This document shows, piece by piece, positions 1-11,781 of a DNA stretch of 64,000 nt. A program made the position numbers and the translations under genes. Position 1 is the stretch's first letter, and every line of letters begins with the position of its first letter. The DNA comes from Bilabrum cf. latius (taxonomy: Eukaryota; Bigyra: Bicosoecida; Bigyra; Bicosoecida), in NCBI GenBank assembly GCA_965178125.1, contig OZ237771.1, forward strand, positions 186,001 to 250,000, written 5' to 3'. The notes below the pieces were generated by a model, which was not told where the DNA came from, did not search any database, and saw only the letters and a program-made list of their open reading frames with translations.

Positions 1-2666
1 GCTCCGACAGCCAGAGTGAGGTTGGGGCCAATCATGGACCCAAAGTCCAACATCGCAACACTGGAGCCAAAGCCGGTGTATGAATCTGTGAACGTTCGGA
101 AGTCCCCGATTGTGTCGTAGATATCTTGCTGCGCCGTAACCCAGCCGCTAGAGTTCAGGTGCAGGATCCAAACCGCCCCGTTTGGATACTAGCTGGACAC
201 TCTAAGTCTGCCACCAACAGCCACAGAAACTGCAGCACCTGGGTGTAACCGACCAAGTGGAGCGATGGAGGTTCCAAATTTTTCTAATCTCAAGCCTTGA
301 GTGATCATGCCGCCGTGAATCCCCGAGATGTTCTGAATGACATCATGTTCGAGGGCTCCGTTAATCGCTAGGATCCAGACAACCCCCTCTGTGAAAAGCA
401 TCTCACTAGGCCGGGCATTGGGTGCACCTATTGCGATCCAAAGAGCGCCTTCAATGCTGCCTAGAAGAGCAACAGATGAGCCAAAAGCCGGGAACCGATT
501 TGAAATTCCAGAATCCTACGCAGGCTCAACAATTCTGACGGATTTCTGCACCGACATGTCCTCTCCCAACGAAATGACGTACACCACACCCTGGCTATTT
601 CGGTCAGCACCGTTTTCCTGAGGTGCTCCTACTGCTATGGTCAAGTTGCTAGCCGGGTCGAGCTGCCCAAGCGAAGCCACAGAGGCCCCAAATCCTAGAG
701 AAGAGCCAAAAGACACTTGGTGATCAGCATGCGAACTCGATATATCCGACCAGTTACTCAAGCTGCCATTTGCGTGAAGATGCAAGAAAAATACACCTCC
801 CCATCTCCCATATCGACTTGCACCAACGGCAAGCGATACAGCCCCTGGTGTGTCTGGGTGCAGCTGGCCAAGCGAGACTAGTGCACAACCAAAATCTTCG
901 GCCGGACGGATCAGAGGCAGCCCGTCTTGACCACCAAGTATGCTGTGATATCTAGCTACTGTACCGTTGGAATGCAGATACAGGAGCCACACAGCATTGC
1001 TGCGCGAAGCCCCGACAGCTACTGCTTGCGCATGGTCATCACCAAGCTTGCCAAGCACCGCGACAGCCGATCCAAAGTCACCTGTTAGTGCTCCATCACC
1101 GTCGAATCCGCGCAGGGAGCTCCCAATGCGAACAGCATCAGGGACGAGTTCCGGCTCGGTTTCAATCTGCTCGATATCGATCCGCCAGAAGGCGCCCATC
1201 TCTACTACCGCCTCGCCGATTGAGTCCTCTGGACTGCCCACCAATAGGGTGTAGTTGCGACCAGACCCTGGGAAGACGGAGAGGGCGTGGCCAAACATGT
1301 TCGAATCACCGATCGCTGGGAAGTAGTTGAAACGGGGTGCGACGAGCTTGGTGCTGCTCATCACGCTCATGTCCGGCCTGAGGCTGAGAAGCCAAACTGC
1401 TCCGGTACCACCAGTCACATCGTTGGGTGGCTAGCCCCCTACGGCAATGTTTAGCGCAGCTCCCGGATCGACTCGCCCAAGATACAATACAGATGTCCCA
1501 AAGTGGTCGAATGCGGAGGAGTCAAGACTGGCTTGCTCAAAGTCAACCATCGGGCCTGTGATAATTGACGATCCGTAGAAAGATAGGTCATGCCGTAAGT
1601 GCACCAAGTGAACTCGCCCGGAAGACCCATGGGATGCATCACCAGGGGCCCCCACTCCGAGGGTCAGTGAAACGTCCAGGCTAACTCGGCTCATGGTCTC
1701 TATGGTCGGGTCAGGAGGTGGAAACGAAGCCAAAGAGGCGCCAAACAACATGCTGTGTTCGATCGAAATGCCGGTCGCTCTCGACAGCAACTCGCTACGA
1801 CGCACAAATCCATTGGATTGCAAGTGAATCAGCCACACAGCACCGTAAAAAATGAGTCGAGCTTTTTCGTGGAAAGGCTCCCCGACCGCGATACTGGCAG
1901 CGACATTTTCATCCGCCGCAATTTGCCCTAGGGACGCAACGGAAGCCCCGAACTGGCCAACTCGCTCCGCACCAAAACGGCCATCCCAACCATCAATTGA
2001 TGTGTGTGAGTTGACCTTTCCTGATGTGCGGATATTCACAATCCAAACCTGGCCACCCCTGTGGCCTGGCGCACCCACTGCGATCATGTTCTCTGCAAAA
2101 TCGCGGAGCCGGCCAATGTGGGCGATCGATGATCCAAAGCGGCTGTTCTCATGCAGAACACCAGTGAATCCCCCATCAGTAGCTCTAACATTTTGGTATG
2201 CACCCACTGAACCGCTGGACTTATTGTGAAATAGAACCCAGAGAGTGCCCTCGTTCGGTTGCCCTTCGCCATCCGCACCGGGAGCTCCGACAACGATTGC
2301 ATCCAAGTCCGGATAAGCCACTGTTTCCGACGCAGAAGGAGTAAATTGGCCCAAGGCAAGAACAGATGCGCCAAAATGGTCCATATCATCAATGTCTGGG
2401 TGGAACTACGTGCCTGTGACTGGTCCAACTTTGGTAGCGCGAGCAGCGAGTTCCAACATATCCACGCACAAGTTTCGGTCGGCCAGGCGCCGGCTCCTGG
2501 CAGATGTGAAATTCACAAAATCATCGTCTCGTTCACTGATGCTGGTAGCGTTTCTAGAAATGGATCCATCTCCATCGAGGTTGACGAGCTAACCATCCAG
2601 TTTGTGTGCAGTGGCTAGGCTACACAGAAAGGTTAAAGTGACAGCAGTGGCCTTCATGGTAAACAT
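1..2666 (-). CDS. Secreted FG-GAP (integrin-alpha-like) beta-propeller protein, 3' end outside window
   Basis: Read with TAG as Gln, one frame stays open from an ATG at 2666 (or 2657, giving MKATAVTLTFLCSLATAH) to the window edge. The N-terminus is a typical signal peptide: a basic residue, a hydrophobic core and an Ala-x-Ala-like end. It is followed by at least a dozen repeats of the form FGxSVAxLGxL...IAVGAP...GxVWILxL, the FG-GAP blade signature of integrin alpha chains and related propellers, so the product should be secreted or surface-exposed. In-frame TAG codons lie at 2589-2591, 2406-2408, 1431-1433, 516-518 and 189-191; there is no in-frame TAA or TGA. Under the standard code it would look like several broken ORFs. 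Unlike the FG-GAP genes further right, its blades mostly lack DxDGDG calcium loops. The ligand is unknown, and a membrane anchor could lie beyond the edge. Confidence 0.8.
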
Positions 2667-4219
2667 GTTGCACTCTTCTGTTCTGTTCTTTGCCGAAATA
2701 TACCTCTGCGAAACATTGTAAATCGAGAGTGCGACTGTTCCTTTTTTGGGGTAGACCGCAGCTTCCACCCCACAACTCCTTAATCAAGACAAAAACCTTG
2801 AATTGAGATACGTTTAAACATCGTAACAATCCACTAGAGTACGACAGACTGTCAAATTTTACCATTGTGGCCTCTGTATACCTGTTCAGACCTACAGTAC
2901 GCAAAGTGCATGCTTTGGTCTCACCAGCTTAACACAATTATGGGGTCGCACAATCCTAAACAAGATAGTCGTAAGCACCTAATACTTATGACTTTATGAC
3001 TTTAGTGGTCTGCAAACGATTTTAACGGCCCAGGGTGTATCCTGGACTACTGACCGGCCTAGATCTGCGACGCCCCGCAATTCTTCCGATAAGTACACAC
3101 AACAAACATTAAAAACCATTATTCTGGTATTCATGGTTGGGGGTTTATTTACGGACATTTCATCGTGTGACCGAAGCGAACGAGAGCATTGATTGGGAAG
3201 AGACTCCGACAGGGAGTGAGCGGGGCTCCAGGGTAGGAACAGATAGGCGCAGGAATTGTATCATTGTGGATCGCGAGGCCAGTTTAAAGAAGATGGTTCA
3301 TTCTGTCCAGCGGCAGCATTTGGAATGGGGGTTGCTAGAATAATGGAGGCTCGTAACACCCACGGATGCCGTCCTCCCAAAGCGATGACTAGATTCGCGC
3401 AGGTAGAGAGGGCGGGATTTCAGGGATTGAAGGGATTGTGGGGGTAATTCGCTTTGACCACCTTTCTTGTCACATGCAAGGTCTAGGTCTTGATATGTGT
3501 GATTGAATTCAATTTAGTTGTACACAGACACGTGGTTAATTCATCCAGCAAATTAGGATCTCCACAGGTTACCGTTGGGATCGCTTCAAGTTGTCGAGGA
3601 GGATTGGCAGCGATTGGCAGGAGGGGTCTGCTTTGCGGTCCGCGCATGCCACGATTGTGGTCCGCTACGGCTGGTCCGTCGACCTCGGAGCACTCGGTGT
3701 TCGGATCGGAAACGTGGACAAGTAGTGCTCCGGTTGGCAGGCATCGCAAGAAGAGGCAGAAGGACCAAACATAGCAGGCTCTGGCGCCCAATGCATCTAT
3801 CGATAGGCTATAGGATCAGAATGCTTGAGCGTGTCGCAATTGTCGCGACATGTATACCTGCTATTCATTATTCACACCGTTGGCATCCTTCCGGCTTGCA
3901 CCTCTTAGGCTGAGGTCGCGCGCTGGGCACAGCGCTCGGGCGAGTCGGCAAGGCGGGTGGTGTGGTGGAGGCGAAGGAAAAAGGGGGTGAGTGCAATGGA
4001 GGACAGGTGGACAAGGTGGAGGGGGTGGATGAAGCGGGAGGCACAGACAGGGCAGGAATGTGGGAAGGGGCGAGTGGGGCCCGGAGGAGTTCCGGGTTAG
4101 ACCTGGTCTCAAAATAATAAACGTGGCGTATGCACCAGAGTGCAAGCAACCCATGCCTGCAAATCACTCGTCCCGTGCACACTGTAGCACGGGGGAGGCA
4201 CATCACTTCACTCCCACGC
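2667..4219. other. Intergenic region, 1.55 kb
   Basis: No supported gene. Part of 2667-3130 is AT-rich and is probably the 5' flank of the secreted FG-GAP gene that reads leftward from 2666. The remaining small frames are short, overlapping and unlike any family I recognise. 3940-4080 is purine-rich (GGTGGAGGCGAAGG-like) and lies just downstream of the small membrane-protein gene. Confidence 0.5.
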
Positions 4220-4705
4220 TCATGCACTCTTCTGCGCTGCCGCCTTCATCTCCGCTTCCTCCTCGGCGGCACGATGCCTCTGCCCGGTCCAGGCAGTGCC
4301 CCACAGCGTGGCCCAGCCCAGCGCCAGCAGCACAGCGCACGTGTACAGGTACGCATCAGTGTCCGTTGAGCTCCTGTACGCCTCGAACATGGCCCACCAG
4401 AAGAGTCCAACGAACAGGTACAGGATCAGGAAGAGCACCGTGATGATCAGGAGGTCCGCCGCAGAGTTGCCGCAGCACAGGATCTCGTAGCCTTCGATCT
4501 CCTGGGTCCAGCCAGTCCGCTTGTACTAGTTCTCCGGCTTCTGCTTCTCGGGGAGGATCTGCTGCTCGTACAGCTCGGTGAAGCGCTCGTCCTCGGACCG
4601 CATCAGGGCGGCGTGCTCAGCTGCCTTTCGGCTGGCGTCGGCCTTGGCCTGCTCCGCCTCCTCGTGCTTGGCAGCGGCGGCATCCGCGGAGCTCTTGCCG
4701 GTCAT
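4220..4705 (-). CDS. Small two-helix membrane protein
   Basis: 161 codons ending in TGA (4220-4222), with one in-frame TAG (4526-4528) read as Gln. Residues 1-55 are charged and Ala/Glu-rich, probably helical (EEAEQAKADASRKAAEHAAL). After a conserved-looking RTGWTQEIEGYEILCC stretch come two hydrophobic helices, about residues 90-112 (LLIITVLFLILYLFVGLFWW) and 122-142 (LYTCAVLLALGWATLWGTAW), then a charged tail. The segment before helix 1 faintly resembles the cytosolic start of P-type ATPase beta subunits, but no ectodomain follows, so I do not assign that family. I chose the ATG at 4705. The frame is open further upstream to about 5014, but that part looks noncoding, and a 3' splice-like sequence (ACTCGCAG) precedes codons that could continue the protein, so an upstream exon is possible. 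Confidence 0.55.
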
Positions 4706-5885
4706 CTCAACCTCTACCTGCTGCTGGTCGGCTACCTGCGAGTATCGATGTGACGAGTGAGGATGGTGCGTGCGTGTGTGTGTGCGCGAGCGGGCAAGGC
4801 AGGGGGTGGCTGGCGGGGGGTTGCGGGGACATGTCCAAGAGCAAGACACTTGGCTTTGATCATCCGCGCGCGATATACGCAACCGTGGGTCTGCTTTACA
4901 AACGCGACATGGGTTTATTGAAAGCGCCTCGGGGTAATCGGTAGTGTTGTGAGCATGCCGCGTGCGGGTCTCCTGCCACGGAAAGGCAGCACCAATCAGC
5001 CCAGGGCAAAGCACTCATGCGTAAGAAACGCTTTCCTATAGTCGATACCCTGTTTTTGCACCATTTTGGTACGACGCAGTGCGTAATGCCAACAATTGCG
5101 CCAAACAGGCGCCAAGCACGAAACGGCACGCAGCTCCCGTCACGCCGCAAACGCATTCGCGGGATCTATCTCTGGCACACAGACAAGCAGTACATCCAAG
5201 TAACCAATTACTAGAAAACCCACAAGACATCCCAAAAGCAATACAACCAGCGAAACAACAGAGTGCCAAGGGCAGCCATAAAGCATCGCGAACAGCAACG
5301 AGACGTCTGTGATTCTGTGAATCATGAAGTCCTATCTTACCGATGCAGCCTGCGACACGTTGAAACAAATAATCAGATGGTATTCGAGTGGATGCCCTTG
5401 TTGAAGGTGATGCAGGCAAACATAGAGGGGTGCGGTGCACCGCGCTGACCGTTCGGCTCATACAGTACATTGTAAACCCATTCAGCGGCACGGCAAGTCC
5501 CTATAATTAAGCGATCACATTATGATATACAGCAATAAGTCCATATCTTACCATTTTGGTTTACTTTAAGTGCCCGATGCGGCTAAAAGACCGAGCAAGA
5601 CGCTGCGCGTCTTTTTATAACGAGCAATTATACCATCGTAGTCTGTATTTTGGCAATGGCACCATTGTTTGGAACAATCCGACACCGCTCGATTATTTTC
5701 TGATCGGAACAACTGGTCACTGATAAATCATTCAGGAATTTTATAATATCAGTTGATCCAAGATCGGCTTGAGTTGGTGGAAATCTGGTAGTCGGTCCAT
5801 CAGTTGGATTGCAACCTTGGTAGTTGTCGTATTCCCCCTGTTTTGAAGTCTATCAGCGGCAGCAGCTACCTGATTTAATCCAAGT
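4706..5885. other. Intergenic region between divergent genes
   Basis: Divergent promoter space between the two-helix protein (minus) and the TAF5-like gene (plus). It has one GTGACGAGT word at 4750-4758 and is AT-rich from about 5460 to 5760. No convincing gene; small frames here overlap on both strands. An upstream exon of the minus-strand gene may lie in 4720-5014. Confidence 0.45.
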
Positions 5886-8800
5886 ATGAGTGGGCGTCGG
5901 AAACCAATGAAACCTACTCGTAGTGCATCCAATGAGGCGTCAGATGCAGGCACTAAAATCGATGCTCGGGAGATACCTGGCCTGTAGCAGCTGCAGCAGA
6001 AGTATTCAGACTTAGTTAGACAGAAGAAGACAAAGGAAGCAAGTAAGCTTAAGCGAGAACTTTCTTAGATGCTGGAACACCTAGACAAGGGTACACAGGC
6101 GCAGTCGCCTCGTTCAGGTGAATCCGAACGACAGGCTTCCTCATCGTCTGCAGCAACCAGCAGGCAGCAGGGCCTCTCCGGCGCGGATTCGGCCCATTTT
6201 GCATCCAATGGACACGCGATGACGCAGGACGCCCGCGCCCTCGGCCTGCGATCGAGTGACCGGCCTTTCGCGCTGACCGAGCACGAGCACGCGAGGTGGG
6301 AAGCCATCCACGCCTTTGGACCGGCCGCCACCGCGCACCTCCAGCGGGACGGCTGGTGTGTGACGAGCATTGCGTCGGAAGTGCTCGACGCGCTGGGCTG
6401 GGTGTAGAGGCAGGAGGTGGCACGACGCGGTCCCCTGCTGCACGTGCTGTTCCGGTTATTCGCAAGGGCCACGGTGGAGGTCGCGGCGGGCTGGGGCGGC
6501 GGGTTTATTTCGAGCCCGGACGGCTCGCCAGGGCAGGCATCGCACCAGTTACACTCATCACACGGAAATAGGGTAATCGATCTGGACGATGACGGCGAGC
6601 AGCAGCAGCAGCAGCAGCAGAATCAGAGTAGTCAGCAAGACAGCGAATCAGCTAGGCGCCGCGAATTGCGGAACTTACGAACACGACAAGGTGCCGCTGC
6701 AGCGGCCGGAGCGCTGGTCCGTCGTGTGGCCCCCTTATTTCACTCGTCACACCCACGGGAGTGCCTGCTGCTGGCGGGTGTCCTGGGGGCCAAGCCCGCG
6801 GCCGTGGGCGCCATGCTCCGCCGGGTGGACGGTCTTTTTGATTCCGGATTAACGGCCGCGTCGGCGCTGGAAGGCCTGCGAAAGCTTTAGGCTCCGAATC
6901 CTCGCGCGGCCGGGCAGGGCTTGTGGGGCGGGGTGTCGGGCGACGTCGTTGCAGGTGGGTACGTGCCTGACGCTGTGCGGCTGGGTGTAGGCGCGATGCG
7001 GATGCAGGCCCTTGGGGAACAATCTTCTTGGTTCGACCAGCAGCAGCTGAACACGATGGGGGTCGGCGGGCAGCAGATGTTGGCGGCTTCGCTGCGGTCA
7101 CTCCCTGCCTCGTCCAGGCGAGCAGCGGTATTGGCTAAAGTGGCGGGATTGGCCACCCGCCCCGACAGGTTCACCGTGGAGGAACAGGGGCAGGCGGAAC
7201 GGATCCACTCGTCACATGGGGGTTCGACTCAGCACTCATCACAGGGGGGATACGGGAGGCTAGAGAGCGGCCTGGGTCCGCTGGCTCAGTCCACTGTCGA
7301 TCTCATCGGGGCCGCCGAGAAGGACGGTCCCGGTTCCGCGGACCCACCCTAGTTGAATATGTCCGTTGAGGTCGTTGGTAGCGTTGCGTTAGAGCGAGAC
7401 ACGCCCCCAGCCGCGGCTGTGCGCCTGTGGCAGATGGCAGGCGTGCTGCCCTCCGCTCGTGGGACGGTCCCGTGTGACGAGTGGGACCCTTCCGGGGACC
7501 GAGACGGGCGGGAGCTGGAGGGCGTCGTGGCGGCGCTGGCCGGTCGGATCGTGGTTCCGCTGTCGCGCGGCGCCGCCGCGGGATTCCGCAGGCACTTGCG
7601 TATGCGCGGGTGCACGGCACTGCAGCAGCTGCTGGAAGGAGGCGCCGTTTGCCTCGCCGTTGGACCATCGATCCAGGGAACCATATAGGACGCTGTTCCC
7701 TGGGAACGGGGCTTCTACGGGGTTGGAACCTGGGCTGGGGACTTGTCGGTGCCGCGCCCCATGTCCCCGCTTCCCCCAGGGGAATACCCCCGGTTCGCCC
7801 TCCCCGGGGTTCCCGGAACAGAGCGAAGGTTCCTTGGGGTGGATTCCCTCAGCCCACCCCCCGTCCTCCTTTGGGGAACAACGGCATCTCTGTTCCTGCA
7901 CGCGTCCGGGGGGTGGTTCGATGGCTCCCACAAGCGCATCCGCAGGGAGCGGCAGCGGCTGCACGCCATCAAGCAAGACAGCAGACAGGGGCATGGCCAT
8001 GGGCATGGGCATGGACAGTCAAGCGGTGCGATGGCTGCGGGTCAAGCTCAGTCCAAGAAGATGATTCCGCGCCCAGTGAAGATGATTCCGCACTGGGCGC
8101 CAAAACACCTCCCGCTGCCCATCGACGGTGGCGGGCCCACCGCACTCGTCACAGCGGCTTGCTCGTCAACTGACGCAATCGTCACACCGTAGGAGGCGTT
8201 GGATTTTTATAAAGAGGCGGCTCCACTGATGCCACCAGTGCGCTCCCCGCATGCTGTGTTCTCGGAAGCCATGGATCGGGAGGCTGTCAGATACCACGAT
8301 GTGCAGAGGGAAATGAGCAGGGTGTAGGGGGGGAATAGAGGCAGGGGAGAAGGAGGGGGGCGGGGAAGTGGAGGGGATGCCGACTCCCAGTCTGGTAGCC
8401 AAGAGCCGATTCCGCCGATCGAACTCAACAAACACATATCGACCGCCATCAGCAAGATGTTCAGCCTGACGATAAAACAGGCAGACGGTGCCGGCTTAGA
8501 GGCGCTGAGGGTCGTTCGGAAGCAAGCATTGTCGGGTCGTTTCGCGAAATCCATGAGCTCCGGTGCGGGATACGTCGAGCCGGGGAACAGGCACGATCTA
8601 GCACTCCGGAACCACTCGTCACACCGAATGCAGCTGGTACTGGGTGTTGCGGCAGCGGTACGACAGGAGCTGGGATGGATCGGGCTCGCACTGGCCGTGG
8701 ATCACGTGCACTGCGCGAGGCTTCTGGCGCCGCGCACTGGCAGCGGAACCAAGGCGGGGCATGGGGAGGGTGCAGCGAGCGCCGAGGGTGCTCACTCGTC

Positions 8801-11576
8801 ACCCATTGTGGGGCAGAAAAGGCGCCGCGCACCGGAGGTAGGGGGTTCCGCTGCGAAGCCCGTGGGTGAGCAGGTGTCCGTTCGGCTGCCATCGGCGGTG
8901 TCATTTGTGGCCGGACGGGCGGCGCCGCGAGTCGAATCCACGGGTGGAGTAACCACTACAGGAGGTGGTCAAAGCGGCGGTGCTACCGGCCGATCGTTTC
9001 CGGAGAGTGGCGGTCCTACGTTCGTGTCGAGCAGCGTGTCGCCCGCGGGAGTGATCCTGGCAGGTGGGACGGCCCAGGGCTCGATCCACCTCTGGAAGCG
9101 GCCTCCCTCCCACCACGGTGCCGGTTTGGAGAATGACTCCGCCGGGTGGCGCGTGGACGGCTCCCAACCCGACGGCACTGTGCATGCGGAGGTGCCTGCC
9201 CACCCGGGTGCAGTGACCCACCTGGTGTGGTGCACACCCGACGCCCACATGTGGAGGGTGGTAGACGTCCAGAGGCCGGAATCGGGGCGTGAGAGCTGGA
9301 GCGGTGTGACGAGTAGTGCGTATGACGAGCAGGTGGGGGCCACCCACGAGGGAACACACCTGCTCAGCGGGGGAACAGACGGATCCGTGGCTCTCTGGGG
9401 ACTCCTGACGAGCGTGCCAGTGCCGCAGTGGGATGCACCTACCGGTGAGGGGCATAGCTCCTCTTCGGCCGCAGCGGGTGCGGGCGGCAAATCCAAGGCT
9501 AATTCAGGCACGGGATCAGGAGGTCCGCACCGGCTGCTCCTCCGGCCGCAGTGCGTGGCCCGATACGGCACCTTGCCCGGCGGATTCGGTTCCGGTTTCG
9601 GACCCGTGTGTTCCCTGGCCGCACACCCGTTGCTTCCATCGGTGTTTGCGTCGTCCGGAACGGACGGGGCGGTGAGGGTCTGGGACACGTCGGTTGCAAC
9701 CGGTCCCGGCCGTCTGCTGGTAGGCCACACAGGCGCTGTGAGGAGCCTGTGCTTCCATCCTCAGGGGGGGCTGCTGGCGACGGGCGGGGGCGCCGGTGAC
9801 GGGGCGGTGAGGATCTGGAGGCTGGAGGACGGCAGGTGCGTCAGGTCGCTGGTGGGTGGTCATACCGGCGGGGTCACTTCGGTGGAGTGGTCTCCCGGGG
9901 GTCGGTTTGTGGCCTCTGGGGATGACGAGGGCGGCGTGAGGCTGTGGGACGTGGCCAGAGGCGTGTGCCTGCCTTATTTGAGCAAGCCTGTGACGAGTGC
10001 GAGCGGGGGTGGTCAAAGCGGGGGGCACCGGTGGGCCGCGGCGGTGTCGCTGGCGTTCAGCCCCTGCGGCCAGGTGCTGGCAGCGGGGTACTCTGGCGGC
10101 ATGGTCGCGATGTTCTCCGTCAAAGCCCACGTGAGTGCCGGCACGGGCTAGGCCCTGCTCACCCCCGGGGAAAACCCCCTGGGGATATCACCCCCCGTGC
10201 AGGGGCGACCCCCCCACGCCAAGGCGGGTCAGCAGGGCGGCGCCGCTCAGTCTCCGGCGCCGCGCGATTCCGGTTCCGCCGTCTACGAGCCCCTGACGAT
10301 CCCGCAGGAGCCGCTGGAGGAAGGCCTGGAGGGCGATCGCGGTGTGACGAGTGACACCGGGATTGCAGCGTGGCGCGAATCGGCGGCAGACTCTGTGGGA
10401 CACGGGAGGCGGAACCGAAGGCCCGACGAGCTGATACGGGCCGGGGCGGGGAAAGGCCGCCCCGTGCTGGCGGGGCATGGGGGTGACCCCAGGGTGGAGC
10501 CGGGGGTGGAGGCAAACCCGGGGTTTCCCGCGGCGGGGGCATTGCGCGGCGCCGCTGCGGTTCCGCAGTCGCTCTCTCAGGCCGCCGCGGCCGCGGCCGA
10601 AAACGCGGAACGCGTGCGCAGGAGTCAGCTGGTCCATGTCAGCGCTTTGAAGAGATCGCAATAGGACAGCACCCGGTTCAACGAGGCCAGCAGCCGTAAG
10701 GCGCAGCTGATGAACTCGTCGAGCCACGGGGGTGGGCAGATGTCAGACGAGGAGGCAAGACGAATCACCGACTACAGCCGCATCCACGAAATGCAGAAAA
10801 AGTCGGTGGCTCTGGAACAGCGCCTTTGGAAGGGTGATTACGAAGGGTGGCCGTGCCTGGAGCGCCTGAAAGCTCCGAGGATGCCCAGCCTGCTGCGGCC
10901 GCAGGGCGGTGTGACGAGTGCGGCGCCGCTGATGCCGCCTTCGGTGGGCGGTCCCAGGCTAGGAGGCGCGCACGGTTCCGGTTTTCCAGCGACGCTCGAC
11001 GCCGCGGCGGGACTGCCCGGCAGCGGAACCGAAAGTTCCGCAGACGGCGCCGCGCACCATGGCATGGGGAGGTTCGGCGCGGGCGTCGGAACTGTGCCCA
11101 ACCAGGGGGCGGGGGCTAGTGCCGCCCTCGGCGCGCACATTCGTCACACTCTCATGGGCACGGAGTGCGTCGATCTCGGGGCCATGCGTGGGATCGTGTG
11201 GGCCACTGAGACCCCCGCAGGGGGAAGGGGGCCCGGGGGAAATCCCCTGAGCCCGTGGGGTCCGAGCGTGCTGGCCGTGACCAGGGTGCGGAATTGTTCC
11301 CTGAGGAACCTTCGCTTCACCACGCGCGGGGTTTTGCTTGTGGACGGAGTGCCGACGTCGCGGCCGGCCCCGGCGGCCCCTGCGTGGGGCGCAGATGCAT
11401 CGCACGGTAGTGCTAGTCCAGCTGGCGCGGATTGCGATCCGCGCGACCTCCCTCGCGCGCTGGGTGATGCGGATCCGCTTGCTGTCAGGGCGAGGGCGGT
11501 GGATGAGCTGGCGCAGAAAGCCGTGGTGTCTTCCTTGTCGCATGCATTTGCGACCAGGCTGGGACTGGCCAGCTGA
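5886..11576 (+). CDS. TAF5: TAF5-like TFIID subunit with WD40 propeller
   Basis: A single frame of 1,897 codons runs from ATG 5886 to TGA 11574-11576, crossing ten TAG codons (5985, 6066, 6405, 6888, 7350, 7686, 8190, 8325, 10149, 10662) read as Gln. The WD40 part spans about residues 1045-1415. LLSGGTDGSVALWGLLT matches the TAF5 blade of the LLSCSEDGTVRLWSLLT type. Later blades carry GHTGAVRSLCFHP, GGAGDGAVRIW, GRCVRSL and SPGGRFVASGDDEGGVRLWD in TAF5 order, and FTTRGVLLVDG near residue 1810 resembles the short TAF5 C-terminal strand. TAF5 is a core scaffold of TFIID (and of SAGA in some lineages) in the nucleus. The N-terminal 1,000 residues are Gly/Ala/Ser-rich with a polyQ run (near 6600) and were not resolved into the TAF5 N-terminal helical domain. 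The protein is much longer than usual TAF5 (about 600-800 residues). Eight GTGACGAGT-type words are embedded in this gene in more than one reading frame. The start at 5886 follows an in-frame TGA at 5871. Confidence 0.7.
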
Positions 11577-11781
11577 TCGCCTGTGTGATTTCACCAACAT
11601 ATAAATAGCAGGAAATGAAGGCTCAATGGCGCGACGGCATAGCCTCATGCAGGTTGGGGATTGCCCGCAGTCCGGTTGTTGCACAAATACGACATTGCAG
11701 GGAGCTTTCCTGAGGCATCAGTGCATCTGATCGGATCCCAGGGAAAGCTCCGGAACAGCTTGTCAAAATCAATCGATTGAG
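11577..11781. other. Short intergenic spacer
   Basis: About 205 bp between tandem plus-strand genes. It must hold the 3' end of the TAF5-like gene and the promoter of the propeller gene. No distinct motif was recognised. Confidence 0.4.

Noticed and set aside
1-2666. Bacterial origin because FG-GAP and PQQ-like propellers are common in bacteria
   Set aside because: No Shine-Dalgarno sites or operon packing; the neighbours are TAF5, a eukaryotic protein kinase and a GPS-containing receptor.
3137-3913. Short overlapping frames of 60-112 codons
   Set aside because: Open on both strands, no start context, no similarity or composition like the real genes here.
5886-11576. Reading the TAG-separated segments as many small genes or as a pseudogene
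   Set aside because: Only TAG interrupts, never TAA or TGA, over kilobases and in every gene; frames never shift at the TAGs; domains continue across them.
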